The notes under the pieces were generated by a model, which saw only the letters and a program-made list of their open reading frames with translations, was not told the origin of the DNA and ran no database searches. From NCBI RefSeq assembly GCF_041468085.1, contig NZ_CP121017.1, positions 4,029,501 to 4,093,500 on the forward strand: a stretch of 64,000 nt of DNA, read 5' to 3'. Of this stretch, positions 1 through 8,564 are shown piece after piece. Both the position numbers and the translations under genes were made by a program. This DNA is from Tistrella mobilis (GTDB lineage: Bacteria; Pseudomonadota; Alphaproteobacteria; Tistrellales; Tistrellaceae). How positions within the stretch are numbered: the stretch's first letter is position 1; every line of letters starts with the position of its first letter.

Positions 1-1334
1 GCCCGGCCGGCGGGCAGCACGGCCGACAGGGCGGCGGGCACCAGCATGGCGACCGCAAGGCCGATCAGCGCCAGCATCGCCAGCGTCATCTCGCGCGCCT
101 CGATCTTCTTGCCCATGTATTCGGGTGTCCGGCCGACCATCAGCCCGGCGGCAAACACCGCGATCACGGCGAAGATGATCAGCCCGTAGAGCCCGCTGCC
201 GACGCCGCCGAAGATCACCTCGCCCAGCATCATGCCGATCATGGCGACCATGCCGCCGAGCGGGGTGAAGCTGTCATGCATGGCATTGACCGAGCCGTTG
301 GATGCGGCCGTGGTCGCCGCCGCCCAGATCGCACTGTCGGTCGCCCCGAAGCGGACCTCCTTGCCTTCCATGTTGGGGCCGGCGAGGCCCAGCGCGTGGT
401 GGATCGGGTTGCCGGTCGTCTCCGCCCAGACGGTCAGCCCCACGAACAGCGCGAAGGGGATCAGCATGGCCAGGAACAGCGCCCGACCCTGGCGCGGGTC
501 GCCGGCAAGGCGACCGAAGGCGAAGGGCATCGCCGCCGGCAGGGCCAGGATCGCCACCACCTCGATCAGGTTCGACCAGGCGGTCGGGTTTTCCAGCGGA
601 TGGGCGGAGTTGACGCCGTAGAAGCCGCCGCCATTGGTACCGAGCTGCTTGATCGCCACCTGCGAGGCCACGGGCCCGAGCGGAATGGTCTGGGCATGGC
701 CGTCGAGGCCGATGGAGGCGAGCGTGCCCGACATCACCTGCGGCACACCCTGCAGCACCAGCAGGATGGTCACTGCGATCGCCAGCGGCAGCAGCAGGCG
801 CAGCGTGATGCGGGTGACGTCGGTGGTCAGGCAGCCGATGGTCGGCGTCTCGGCACGGGCGAACCCGCGCGCCAGCGCCACCATCACCGCAATGCCGGTG
901 GCCGCCGACAGGAAGTTCTGCACCCCCAGCCCGAAAGCCTGCGAGAAGGAAGACAGCTGCGCCTCCCCCGAATAGGCCTGCCAGTTGGTGTTGGTGACGA
1001 AGCTGATCGCGGTGTTGAAGGCGAGTGCCGGATCGAGCGGCGGAATGCCGGCCGGGTTCCAGGGCAGGACGCCCTGCAGGCGCAGCACCCCGTAGAGCAG
1101 CAGGAAGCCCGCATAGTTGAAGGCGATCAGCCCCAGCGCATAGCCGAGCCAGCTGCTCTCGCGGCCGGCACGCACGCCCGACAGGTTGAGGATGCCGGCC
1201 TCGACCGGCGCGAAGATGCGGCCCAAACGGCCGGAAGGAGATGCGGCGGCGACCGTCCAGCGGCCGAGCGGCACCGCGATCAGGGCCAGGATCGCGAGAT
1301 AGAGCGCGATCCGCCCGAAATCCAGGGATGTCAT
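1..1334 (-). CDS. kdpA: KdpA, potassium-translocating subunit of the Kdp ATPase (3' end outside window)
   Basis: This is the channel-like subunit of the inner-membrane KdpFABC pump, which takes up K+ at very low external concentration. About 444 residues are visible; the family is usually 550-600, so the C-terminus lies left of the window. The four selectivity-filter regions of the KdpA/Trk/Ktr superfamily can be located in three clear places: TNTNWQ near residues 114-119, GTNGGGFYG near 232-240 and [12 protein letters not shown] near 344-355, with a fourth Gly-rich loop [11 protein letters not shown] near 371-381. [12 protein letters not shown] near 401-412 is a KdpA hallmark. The ATG at 1334 lies 29 bp after the kdpF stop. 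kdpB and kdpC would be expected off the left edge. Confidence 0.97.
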   Translation of the reverse strand, partial: MTSLDFGRIALYLAILALIAVPLGRWTVAAASPSGRLGRIFAPVEAGILNLSGVRAGRESSWLGYALGLIAFNYAGFLLLYGVLRLQGVLPWNPAGIPPLDPALAFNTAISFVTNTNWQAYSGEAQLSSFSQAFGLGVQNFLSAATGIAVMVALARGFARAETPTIGCLTTDVTRITLRLLLPLAIAVTILLVLQGVPQVMSGTLASIGLDGHAQTIPLGPVASQVAIKQLGTNGGGFYGVNSAHPLENPTAWSNLIEVVAILALPAAMPFAFGRLAGDPRQGRALFLAMLIPFALFVGLTVWAETTGNPIHHALGLAGPNMEGKEVRFGATDSAIWAAATTAASNGSVNAMHDSFTPLGGMVAMIGMMLGEVIFGGVGSGLYGLIIFAVIAVFAAGLMVGRTPEYMGKKIEAREMTLAMLALIGLAVAMLVPAALSAVLPAGR

Positions 1335-1363
1335 GGGGTGGCAGGATCCGTGTCTGGGCGGGA

Positions 1364-1480
1364 TCAGCGATCGGGGCGCATCAGCACGGCGGCAAGCCAG
1401 GCAGCCAGCGCCGCCACGGCCAGGCCGCCCAGGATCAGCCCGATCAGATCGACCAGCCCCGGTTCAGGCAGGGGGGTCAT
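1364..1480 (-). CDS. kdpF: KdpF, small stabilising subunit of the Kdp ATPase
   Basis: A 38-residue protein with one hydrophobic segment (about residues 9-34) ending in AAVLMRPDR. The ending matches the typical KdpF tail, a hydrophobic run followed by L-x-R-P-[ED]-R. In other bacteria KdpF is a single-pass peptide that stabilises KdpA/B/C in the membrane. It sits directly before kdpA, as expected. Its ATG overlaps the stop of the preceding 27-codon frame (ATGA), which suggests translational coupling. At 39 codons it is easily missed by gene callers. The assignment rests on length, hydrophobicity, tail motif and position. Confidence 0.85.
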   Translation of the reverse strand: MTPLPEPGLVDLIGLILGGLAVAALAAWLAAVLMRPDR

Positions 1481-1560
1481 AGCCGTGCGATCCCGACGGC
1501 CGCGAGAGCTGCCAGGCCGAACAGCCCGGATCCCAGCGCCAGCATCAGAAGGTCCATCAT
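1477..1560 (-). CDS. 27-residue hydrophobic peptide upstream of kdpF
   Basis: A 27-codon frame opens with two ATGs (1560 and 1557) and encodes a single hydrophobic segment, MMDLLMLALGSGLFGLAALA followed by AVGIARL. It ends in TGA overlapping the kdpF ATG. The overlap, the clean membrane-segment composition and its position as first frame of the kdp operon suggest a real small membrane protein rather than chance. I recall similar very short membrane peptides ahead of kdpF in other Proteobacteria but cannot check this here. Function unknown; it could be an extra small Kdp subunit or a translational leader for kdpF. Confidence 0.55.
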   Translation of the reverse strand: MMDLLMLALGSGLFGLAALAAVGIARL

Positions 1561-1710
1561 GGCTCCGGTCCTTGATGTGCGGAGCGACCATCACAGGACG
1601 CTCCCGTCAGGATGGAGTGTCGGCCCGACGGCCGTAAAATCGCGATGGCGATCCTGGTCGGACTGCATAAACGGGGCGTAAAAATTCCCTGGAAGGCCCG
1701 CCGGCGGGGG

Positions 1711-2352
1711 CTATTCTCCCGGCGCACTCGCCAGGCCGAAATCCCGGAGGCTGGCGGTGATCGCCGGCACGTGTTCCTCTTCCGGCAGGATGTCGCTGCT
1801 GGTCCACGAGAACACCAGAACCGTCCAGTCGGTGATGTGGGAATAGCCATAGACCGGGCCGGTGGCATCGACGAACCGTCCGTCATGGGCATCATAGGCG
1901 ATGGCGGCCAGCTTGACCGTGCCACGGCGTTCGTCGCGCTTCACCAGGGCCAGTTCGGGGGTGCTGACATCGCTCATCGGCACCGGAATGTCGATCGCAG
2001 GCAGGCCGAGCAGCGAGCTTTCGTCATCGATCGACAGCGCGCCCGAGCGGATCTCGATCACGACATCGGCAAGCGCCCGATCCGGCATCAGCCGGGCGCC
2101 GCGGCGCAGCAGCTGTTCGCGCACGGCCCCGATCGCATACTTGCCGTCGATCGCTTCGAAATTGGTGGTGTCGAGGAAAACCGGCGCATCCTGCGGCAGG
2201 TCCAGGGTCAATTCCTGCGCCGCCCTGTCAACCGCCGAAGACAACAGAAGCTGCTCGGTCGCCGTCCTGGCCGGCAGGCTCTCGCGTGAGGATGAACAGG
2301 CTGCCAGCGCAAGGGCTGCGATCAGGGAGGCAACAAGGCTGCCGACGCGCAT
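1711..2352 (-). CDS. Putative lipoprotein of unknown function
   Basis: A 213-residue protein with a bacterial lipoprotein signal: positively charged start, hydrophobic stretch and lipobox L-A-A-C with the acylated cysteine at residue 19, followed by Ser-Ser-Ser. It should be anchored in the outer membrane or the periplasmic face of the inner membrane. The mature part is acidic and has no motif that I can tie to an enzyme. The central pattern (a segment predicting strand-helix around residues 75-105, then conserved-looking DIPVPMSDVSTPELALVKRD) resembles uncharacterised alphaproteobacterial lipoproteins. It lies between the kdp operon and a TPR gene with its own flanking gaps, so probably a single-gene transcript. 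Confidence 0.7.
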   Translation of the reverse strand: MRVGSLVASLIAALALAACSSSRESLPARTATEQLLLSSAVDRAAQELTLDLPQDAPVFLDTTNFEAIDGKYAIGAVREQLLRRGARLMPDRALADVVIEIRSGALSIDDESSLLGLPAIDIPVPMSDVSTPELALVKRDERRGTVKLAAIAYDAHDGRFVDATGPVYGYSHITDWTVLVFSWTSSDILPEEEHVPAITASLRDFGLASAPGE

Positions 2353-2482
2353 ACCGGTCCTTCCGGATGATTGGCCACAGGGCGGGGGCGAGAAGAAACC
2401 TCGCCCATCTGCGCATCATCTTCAAGTATTGCCCATTCGATCGCGTGCAGGCGGCGCGTCTTTTCACCGATTGATCACGGTG

Positions 2483-3025
2483 TCAGTTCACCGTGCGCGG
2501 CAGATCCTCGGCCAGAGCCTCGACCATCTGGCGGACATTGGCAAGATAGGGGTTGAGCCGCAGCGCCGTTTCGAAGGCAGCGAGCGCCGCGGTGCGGTCG
2601 CCGCGGCGCATGCAGATCTGACCAAAGCCACAGATCGCGCCGAAATGGCGGGGTTCCAGCTCAAGTGCCGTGCGGATGTCTTCCAGGCTCTCCTGGTCGC
2701 GTTCCTGCATGTAATAGAGCGTGGCGCGACGGTTCCAGGCTTCGGCGAAATCGGGCCAGCGCAGCACGGTGCGGTCCAGCACGCCTTCCGCGACCACCAG
2801 CCGGCCGGCGACCATGGCATCGATGGCGCGCGACAGCGCACGGGTCGCATCCGGGTCGTGATGCTCGCACCACAACGCCCAGATCATGGCCTGGATGTCT
2901 TCGGGATCGCGATCGTCGGTGGGCGCCTGCAAGGCGCGGAACAAGGCATCCAGGCGCCGGGACATCACCGGCGACGGTCGTCTTTCGGCCCCGCTCAGGA
3001 CCAGCTTCAGAACGTCGTTGACCAT
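2483..3025 (-). CDS. Tetratricopeptide-repeat protein
   Basis: A 180-residue soluble protein. The C-terminal two thirds contain at least two TPR-like units: roughly residues 92-125 (FAEAWNRRATLYYMQ, then SLEDIRTALELEP) and 126-160 (HFGAICGFGQICMRRGDRTAA, shown here only as a position guide, then FETALRLNP). The N-terminal 60 residues form a helical region with the pattern LDALFRALQAPTDDRDPED. No signal peptide is seen, so cytoplasmic. TPR proteins of this size usually act as protein-binding scaffolds. The partner is not evident from neighbours (lipoprotein on one side, glpK on the other). Confidence 0.75.
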   Translation of the reverse strand: MVNDVLKLVLSGAERRPSPVMSRRLDALFRALQAPTDDRDPEDIQAMIWALWCEHHDPDATRALSRAIDAMVAGRLVVAEGVLDRTVLRWPDFAEAWNRRATLYYMQERDQESLEDIRTALELEPRHFGAICGFGQICMRRGDRTAALAAFETALRLNPYLANVRQMVEALAEDLPRTVN

Positions 3026-3148
3026 CGTCAGGTATCACCCCGTCAGGCAACGTGAACGGGCGGATCCGCACCTTCATCAGAATAGGGCGGATCCCCCGTT
3101 CGCGCCACCCCGCCGGGCGGTCGGATATGCGCGCCGATGCGCCCCGCG

Positions 3149-4693
3149 TCAGCTGCGGGTCAGGGTGCGGCGCACGGCATCCTGCCAGCCACCATAGAGC
3201 CGCTCACGCTCCGCCTCTGCCATGCCCGGCTCGAAGCGCCGGTCCAGCGCCCAGCCTTCGGCGAAGACATCCGGCTCAGGATAGACGCCGGTGGCGAGGC
3301 CGGCCAGGTAGGCCGCCCCCATGGCCGTGGTCTCGCGCAGCTTCGGCCGATCGACCGGGGTCGCCAGCATGTCGGCCAGACGCTGCATCAGCCAGTCGCT
3401 GGCGACCATGCCGCCGTCGACGCGCAGCACGGTTTCGGAAAACCCGGCACCTTCCCAATCACCGCGCATCGCCTCGACCAGATCGCGGGTCTGATAGGCG
3501 ACCGAATCCAGCACCGCGCGCGCAATCTCGCGCGGGCCGGTGGCCCGGGTCAGGCCGAACATCGCACCACGGGCATCGGCATCCCAATGCGGCGCGCCAA
3601 GGCCGGTGAAGGCCGGCACCAGATAGACGCTCTGCGCCGGATCGGCCTCTGCCGCCAGCACCTCGGTCTGGGCGGAGGTCTCGATCAGCCCAAGCCCGTC
3701 GCGCAGCCACTGCACTGCGGCACCGGCCACGAAGATCGACCCTTCCAGCGCATAGCTGCGCCGGCCGTTCAGCTGCAGCGCCACCGTGGTCAGCAGCCGG
3801 TTGCGGGACCGCACCGACTGATTGCCCGTGACCAGCAGGGCGAAGCAGCCGGTGCCATAGGTCGCCTTGACCATGCCCGGCTTGAAACAGGCCTGGCCGG
3901 TGGTGGCCGCCTGCTGGTCGCCGGCGACACCGCGGATCGGCACCGATACACCCAGCAGGTCGGGCAGGGTTTCGCCGAAATCGCCGGCGCTGTCGCGCAC
4001 CTCGGGCAGCATGCCCATCGGCACCCCGAAGACCTTGCACAGATCCGGGCACCAGGCGCCGCGATGGATGTCGTAGAGCATGGTGCGCGAGGCATTGGTC
4101 GCGTCGGTCGCATGCACCCGGCCGCCGGTCATCCGCCAGATCAGGAAGGCATCGACCGTGCCGAAGGCGAGTTTGCCCGCCTCCGCCGCCGCCCTGGCGC
4201 CCGGCACCTTGTCCAGGATCCACGAGGCCTTGGTCGCCGAAAAATACGGGTCGAGCAGCAGGCCCGAGCGGTCGCGGACCAGCTGTTCATGCCCGTCGCG
4301 CTTCAGATCGGCGCAGATCCGCGCCGTGCGCCGGTCCTGCCAGACGATCGCCGGGTGGATGGCCCGCCCGGTCTCGCGATCCCAGACCACCGTGGTTTCG
4401 CGCTGATTGGTGATGCCGATACCGGCAAGCGCCGCAGCGCCGACACCAGCCTTCGCCAGCGCGCCACGCATGGTCTCGACGCTGGTCCGCCACAGATCCT
4501 CGGCGTCGTGTTCGACATGGCCCGAGGCGGGAAAGTGCTGGGGAAACTCCTGCTGGTCGGTCGCGACCACCTGCATGGCGCGATTGAACAGCATGGCGCG
4601 CGTCGAGGTGGTTCCCTGGTCGAGTGCCAGGATCAGACCTTCACGGGCAACATCATCCTTGCGGGCGACATCATCTTTGCGGGTGGCGGGCAT
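3149..4693 (-). CDS. glpK: Glycerol kinase
   Basis: Phosphorylates glycerol with ATP to give sn-glycerol 3-phosphate in the cytoplasm. At 514 residues it is close to the usual 495-505, with a slightly longer N-terminus. The FGGY-kinase phosphate-1 motif DQGTTSTR lies at residues 25-32, and the ATP-binding segment with [12 protein letters not shown] is in the C-terminal half. The ATG at 4693 is preceded by AGGAGG about 12 nt upstream. The N-terminus carries a tandem repeat, RKDDVA at residues 5-10 and again at 11-16, encoded by an 18-bp duplication absent from typical GlpK. glpD lies upstream on the same strand, so a glpD-glpK unit is likely. Confidence 0.97.
   Translation of the reverse strand: MPATRKDDVARKDDVAREGLILALDQGTTSTRAMLFNRAMQVVATDQQEFPQHFPASGHVEHDAEDLWRTSVETMRGALAKAGVGAAALAGIGITNQRETTVVWDRETGRAIHPAIVWQDRRTARICADLKRDGHEQLVRDRSGLLLDPYFSATKASWILDKVPGARAAAEAGKLAFGTVDAFLIWRMTGGRVHATDATNASRTMLYDIHRGAWCPDLCKVFGVPMGMLPEVRDSAGDFGETLPDLLGVSVPIRGVAGDQQAATTGQACFKPGMVKATYGTGCFALLVTGNQSVRSRNRLLTTVALQLNGRRSYALEGSIFVAGAAVQWLRDGLGLIETSAQTEVLAAEADPAQSVYLVPAFTGLGAPHWDADARGAMFGLTRATGPREIARAVLDSVAYQTRDLVEAMRGDWEGAGFSETVLRVDGGMVASDWLMQRLADMLATPVDRPKLRETTAMGAAYLAGLATGVYPEPDVFAEGWALDRRFEPGMAEAERERLYGGWQDAVRRTLTRS
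4647..4682. repeat. 18-bp tandem duplication inside the glpK start region
   Basis: Two adjacent 18-bp units (4647-4664 and 4665-4682) differ at 2 positions and duplicate six codons of the GlpK N-terminus. The copies stay in frame, so the gene is intact. This looks like a recent slippage or unequal-crossover event in a flexible N-terminal tail. Confidence 0.85.
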
Positions 4694-4871
4694 GGGGACG
4701 GCGATCCTCCTCGGAAGCTGTGCCGGCCATGCGAATGCTCCCCCGCACGCCCGGCACGCCGGGGCTTGGGCCGCCCCGGTCGTTTCAGGCGTCAGTTTGG
4801 GCCGGGGAACGGGGCCCCGGCAAGTCCGGCGGTGCCCGCTGGCCGGACACCGCTATGCTTCAAAGGCACGC

Positions 4872-6416
4872 TCACGCGGCAAGACGTGCTGCGCGGCGGG
4901 CCTGCATCCAGGCGTCGAGCCGGCGGGCACCCGCTTCATCGATCCTGAGACCCAGTTTGGTGCGCCGCCAGAGCACATCCTCTGCCGTGCGCGCCCATTC
5001 ATGATCCATCAGCCAGGCGATCTCACGAGCGTAGAGCCCGGCTCCGAAATGCTCTCCCAGCGCCGACGGGTCGGCCGCGGCATCACCGATGACGCGGTAC
5101 ACCCGGCCGCCATGGGCACGGGCCAGGCGGCGGCGGGTCCGCTCGTCCAGCACCGGGTGGCTGAGCGCCAGGCTCCGGACCAGCGCCTCCACGCCACCCT
5201 CGGGCAGGCGCCCGCCGGGCAGCGGCGCATCCGCGGTCCAGGGACCGCGCAGCACGCGACCATCGCCGCGCGCGGGCAGAAGCGGCCCCAGCTTCGCCAG
5301 AACCGCCTCGGCCAGGCGGCGATAGGTGGTGATCTTGCCGCCAAAGGCGCTGATCACCGGCGCCGCCGCGGTATCGACCGTCAGCACGTAGTCGCGGGTC
5401 GCCTTCTGCGCCTTGCTCGCCCCGTCGTCATAGAGCGGGCGGACGCCGGAATAGGTCCACACCACCATATCGGGCGTGACCGGGCGCCGGAAATAGCCCG
5501 AAACGGCGCGACAGAGATAGTCGACCTCTTCGGGCGTGATCGCGACCCGGCCGGGGTCCCCCTTGTGGTCGGCATCGGTGGTGCCGATCAGGGTGAAGTC
5601 GTCCTCGTAGGGGATGGCGAAGACGATGCGGCTGTCGGCATTCTGGAAGATATAGGCGCGGTCGTGATCGAACAGTTTCGGCACCACGATATGGCTGCCC
5701 CGCACCAGGCGCACCCGCTCGGGCGTCTTCACCTTCAGCCGGTCGACCAGGGTTTCGGCGACCCAGGGGCCGGCGGCATTGACCACGGCCCGGGCACGGA
5801 TGGCCGAGATCCGGCCCGTTTCAACATCGCGCAGCGACAGCGTCCAGAGGTCGGCACCGCGATCGGCCGCGGTGAATTCGGTGCGGGTCAGAATGCGGGC
5901 CCCGCATTCCTGTGCATCGATCGCGTTCAGCACCACCAGCCGGGCATCATCGACCCAGGCATCGGAGTATTCGAAAGCGGTGCGATACGCGTCCTTCAGC
6001 GGCAGACCGGCCGGATCCCGCAACAGGTCCAGGCGGCGGGTTCCCGGCAGCTTGGGCCGCCCGCCATTGGCCCCCGCCAGATGGTCATAGATGAACAGCC
6101 CCAGCCGGATCATCCAGCGCGGCCGCAGGCCCCGATGATGGGGCAGCACGAACCGCAGCGGCCAGGCGATGTGCGGCAGCGCATCCAGCAGCACCGCCCG
6201 TTCCTGCAGGGCTTCGCGCACCAGCCGGAATTCACGATGCTCCAGATAGCGCAACCCGCCATGGATCAGCTTGGTGCTGGCCGACGAGGTGGCACCGGCA
6301 AGATCGCCCTTTTCCACCACCACCACATCCAGCCCGCGGCCGGCGGCATCGCGGGCGATGCCGCAGCCATTCACGCCACCGCCGATCACCGCAAGATCGT
6401 ACACATGCCCGGACAT
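4872..6416 (-). CDS. glpD: Aerobic glycerol-3-phosphate dehydrogenase, FAD-dependent
   Basis: Oxidises glycerol 3-phosphate to dihydroxyacetone phosphate and passes electrons to quinone at the inner membrane. It has 514 residues (family about 500-530). The N-terminal dinucleotide-binding fold VIGGGVNGCGIARDAAGRGL occupies residues 10-29. The FAD signature with SSASTKLIHGGLRYLE follows at about 44-59. The C-terminal DAO_C-like helical region is present to the end. The ATG at 6416 begins MSGHVYDLAVIGGG. A 178-bp gap separates it from glpK; it contains a 7-bp inverted repeat (GTCCGGC 4824-4830 with GCCGGAC 4842-4848) but no T-run, so partial read-through to glpK is plausible. Confidence 0.97.
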   Translation of the reverse strand: MSGHVYDLAVIGGGVNGCGIARDAAGRGLDVVVVEKGDLAGATSSASTKLIHGGLRYLEHREFRLVREALQERAVLLDALPHIAWPLRFVLPHHRGLRPRWMIRLGLFIYDHLAGANGGRPKLPGTRRLDLLRDPAGLPLKDAYRTAFEYSDAWVDDARLVVLNAIDAQECGARILTRTEFTAADRGADLWTLSLRDVETGRISAIRARAVVNAAGPWVAETLVDRLKVKTPERVRLVRGSHIVVPKLFDHDRAYIFQNADSRIVFAIPYEDDFTLIGTTDADHKGDPGRVAITPEEVDYLCRAVSGYFRRPVTPDMVVWTYSGVRPLYDDGASKAQKATRDYVLTVDTAAAPVISAFGGKITTYRRLAEAVLAKLGPLLPARGDGRVLRGPWTADAPLPGGRLPEGGVEALVRSLALSHPVLDERTRRRLARAHGGRVYRVIGDAAADPSALGEHFGAGLYAREIAWLMDHEWARTAEDVLWRRTKLGLRIDEAGARRLDAWMQARRAARLAA

Positions 6417-6870
6417 CGTCGAAGCCCCTCTGCAACCGGTCGGGTCGCTCTGGGCAAGCCGCGGATCACCCGCGCCGCCCCGTCAAACGAAATATGTTCG
6501 CACCGAAGTGAAACTTCAAACGAAACAGAACGGAAGATCTCCGGGGGCTGCCCTGCACGGCCTGCAAGCCCGTCCGGCACGGGCCGATGCGATCGCCGCC
6601 GGTGCGGCCACATCCCCCTGTTGCGGCCCCCGCCCCTGCCGGGCATAGTGGCGCTCCCTGGACATCATGACCGGAACTCATCCCGCCATGGCCCTGCTCG
6701 TCTCGGCTTATCTCGAAAAAATCAGCCGCCGGAAGGTCTGACGCCCGCACGGCCCGCAATGCCGTGCCTGCGCCTCCCGCCGCCTGCCTCGCCCCGCCTG
6801 CCGGGTGCGAGTGCCTTGCTTTGCGTCAGCAGGCGGCCCGGACCATCCCCGCAGACGGGTTTCGTTTTCC
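6417..6870. other. Intergenic region between divergent glpD and the LysE-type gene
   Basis: No protein gene or RNA gene is convincing in these 454 bp. The part nearest glpD (about 6480-6530) is less GC-rich and carries the repeats described under the operator entry. The rest is GC-rich filler that must contain the divergent promoters, but I cannot point to -35/-10 elements with confidence. Confidence 0.6.
6485..6525. promoter_or_regulatory. Candidate DeoR/GlpR-type operator upstream of glpD
   Basis: The octamer AAACGAAA occurs at 6485-6492 and again at 6518-6525 in the same orientation. Between them is the hyphenated palindrome GAAGT-GAA-ACTTC (6505-6517). Reversed, the repeat reads TTTCGTTT; TTTCG-type repeats are typical of DeoR-family operators, to which GlpR belongs. 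The cluster lies 70-110 bp upstream of glpD. No glpR gene is in the window, so the assignment is inference from motif and context. Confidence 0.5.
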
Positions 6871-7500
6871 ATGTCCATTATCGTCGAAACCGCACTCGAA
6901 GGCTTCGCGCTGGGTGCCGGCTTGATCATCGCCATCGGCGCCCAGAATGCCTTCGTGCTCCGCCAGGGCCTGATCCGTGCCCATGTCCTGCCGATCGTCG
7001 CCTTCTGTGCAGCCTCGGATGCGCTGCTCATCATGGCCGGGGCCCTTGGTCTCGGCTCGCTGATCGCAGGCCATGACCTCCTGCTCGGCTGGGTATCCGT
7101 CGCCGGCGCCCTGTTTCTCGGCGTCTATGGCCTGATGGCCGCCCGCCGCGCCCTGCATCCGGGCAGCCTGCTCCCGTCGGATGCGGCGCCGGCCCCGCTC
7201 CTCGCCACGCTCGGCACCGTCGCTGCCGTTACCCTGCTCAACCCGCATGTCTATCTGGATACGGTCGTCCTGCTGGGCAGCATTTCGGGCCGCCATCCGA
7301 TGCCGGAGCGGCTGTGGTTCGTGGGCGGTGCCGCCCTCGCCTCGATCGCCTGGTTTTCGGCGCTGGGCTGGGGCGCGCGGCTGCTGGTCCCGGTTTTCCG
7401 CCGCCCGGCCGCCTGGCGGGTGCTGGACGGGATCATTGCGCTGGTGATGTGGGCGATCGCCGCCCGTCTGGTCGGGGACGCAATCACGCTCCTCGGCTGA
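6871..7500 (+). CDS. LysE/ArgO-family amino-acid exporter
   Basis: A 209-residue inner-membrane protein with about six hydrophobic segments. The N-terminal signature G-x-x-L-x-x-A-I-G-A-Q-N-A-F-V-L-R-Q-G (residues 12-30) is the hallmark of the LysE/ArgO group, as is NPHVYLDT near residue 122. Members export basic amino acids (lysine, arginine or canavanine). I chose the ATG at 6871 because the protein then begins right before the first membrane segment; a longer frame from 6805 adds 22 residues without hydrophobic character. No LysG/ArgP-type regulator is adjacent. Substrate cannot be settled from sequence. Confidence 0.9.
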   Translation: MSIIVETALEGFALGAGLIIAIGAQNAFVLRQGLIRAHVLPIVAFCAASDALLIMAGALGLGSLIAGHDLLLGWVSVAGALFLGVYGLMAARRALHPGSLLPSDAAPAPLLATLGTVAAVTLLNPHVYLDTVVLLGSISGRHPMPERLWFVGGAALASIAWFSALGWGARLLVPVFRRPAAWRVLDGIIALVMWAIAARLVGDAITLLG

Positions 7501-7614
7501 TCTCCGGAACCGGATGGCCTATGCTGGATTGCGGGACGAACCCCGTCCTGCAACCGGCCCTGCCGCCGCCGCATCAGGCGGCGGCATGAGAAGCCATTCC
7601 GGAGACAACGCCCG

Positions 7615-8532
7615 ATGACCCAGATCCTGCGCACACCCGATGCGCGCTTCCTGGACCTGCCCGGCTGGTCCTACGTGCCGCATTACGCCGACGACCTGCC
7701 CGGCTATGAAGGCATCCGCATCGCCTGGATCGACGAGCCGGCAGCCGTCGCCGATGCGGGGGCCGACGCGCCCACCTTTCTCTGCCTGCACGGCCAGCCG
7801 AGCTGGAGCTATCTCTACCGCCGCATGATCCCCCAGCTGGTCGCCCGCGGCCGGGTGGTGGCGCCGGATCTGATCGGCTTCGGCCGCTCCGACAAACTCA
7901 CCGATGATCGCGCCTATGGTTTCCTGTTCCACCGCGGCATGCTGGTGGAGCTGATCAAGCGGCTGGACCTCGACAACGTGATCCTGGTGGTTCAGGACTG
8001 GGGCGGGCTGCTGGGCCTGACCCTGCCGCCCGAGATGCCGGAACGCTTTCAAGGGCTTCTGGTCATGAACACCGCGCTCGGCACCGGCGACCGGCCGCTG
8101 GGCAAGGGTTTCGAGGCCTGGCGTGATTTCGTCGCCAAAAGCCCGGATTTCTCGATCTCGAAGCTCTTCCAGCGCGGCTGTCCGCATCTGACGCCGGAAG
8201 AGGCGGCCGCCTATGACGCCCCCTATCCCGACGACAGCTACCGGGCGGGTGCGCGGGTCTTCCCGTCGCTGGTTCCGGATCATCCCGATGCCGAGGGGGC
8301 GCCATTGTCGCGTGCCGCCCGCGACTGGTGGCGCTCCGACTGGTCCGGCCGCTCTTCGATGGTGATCGGCATGGCAGATCCGGTCTTGGGCAAGGCGGCC
8401 ATGACCTCGCTGCATCAGGTGATCCGCGGCTGTCCGCCCCCGATCGAGGTCGAGGATGGCGGGCATTTCGTCCAGGAATGGGCGGACGCCTTCATGCCGC
8501 AGGCGCTCGACCCGCTCTTGCCGCCGAAGTGA
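7615..8532 (+). CDS. Haloalkane dehalogenase, DhlA-like (subfamily I)
   Basis: A 305-residue alpha/beta-hydrolase predicted to cleave carbon-halogen bonds of haloalkanes hydrolytically, giving alcohol and halide. Landmarks follow Xanthobacter DhlA: nucleophile Asp128 in VVQDWGG, halide-binding Trp129 just after it, cap-domain Trp169 in FEAWRD, acid Asp255 in IGMADPVLG and base His284 in DGGHFVQE. The Trp pair plus an acid placed after strand 7 define subfamily I. The oxyanion-region motif reads HGQPSW, where DhlA has HGEPTW. The start RTPDARF also matches DhlA. GGAG lies about 9 nt before the ATG. The gene stands alone between lysE-type and hemN genes. Natural substrate unknown. Confidence 0.92.
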   Translation: MTQILRTPDARFLDLPGWSYVPHYADDLPGYEGIRIAWIDEPAAVADAGADAPTFLCLHGQPSWSYLYRRMIPQLVARGRVVAPDLIGFGRSDKLTDDRAYGFLFHRGMLVELIKRLDLDNVILVVQDWGGLLGLTLPPEMPERFQGLLVMNTALGTGDRPLGKGFEAWRDFVAKSPDFSISKLFQRGCPHLTPEEAAAYDAPYPDDSYRAGARVFPSLVPDHPDAEGAPLSRAARDWWRSDWSGRSSMVIGMADPVLGKAAMTSLHQVIRGCPPPIEVEDGGHFVQEWADAFMPQALDPLLPPK

Positions 8533-8564
8533 TGCCGCATGGCGCGGCCGGAGAGGGCTGAGCC

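Noticed and set aside
276-1637. A 453-codon plus-strand frame across the kdp genes
   Set aside because: It is antisense to clear KdpA sequence, rich in Arg, Gln and Gly with no domain; such frames arise from GC-biased third codon positions.
4407-7076. An 889-codon plus-strand frame over glpD and the following gap
   Set aside because: Antisense to GlpD with its FAD motif intact; no protein-like composition.
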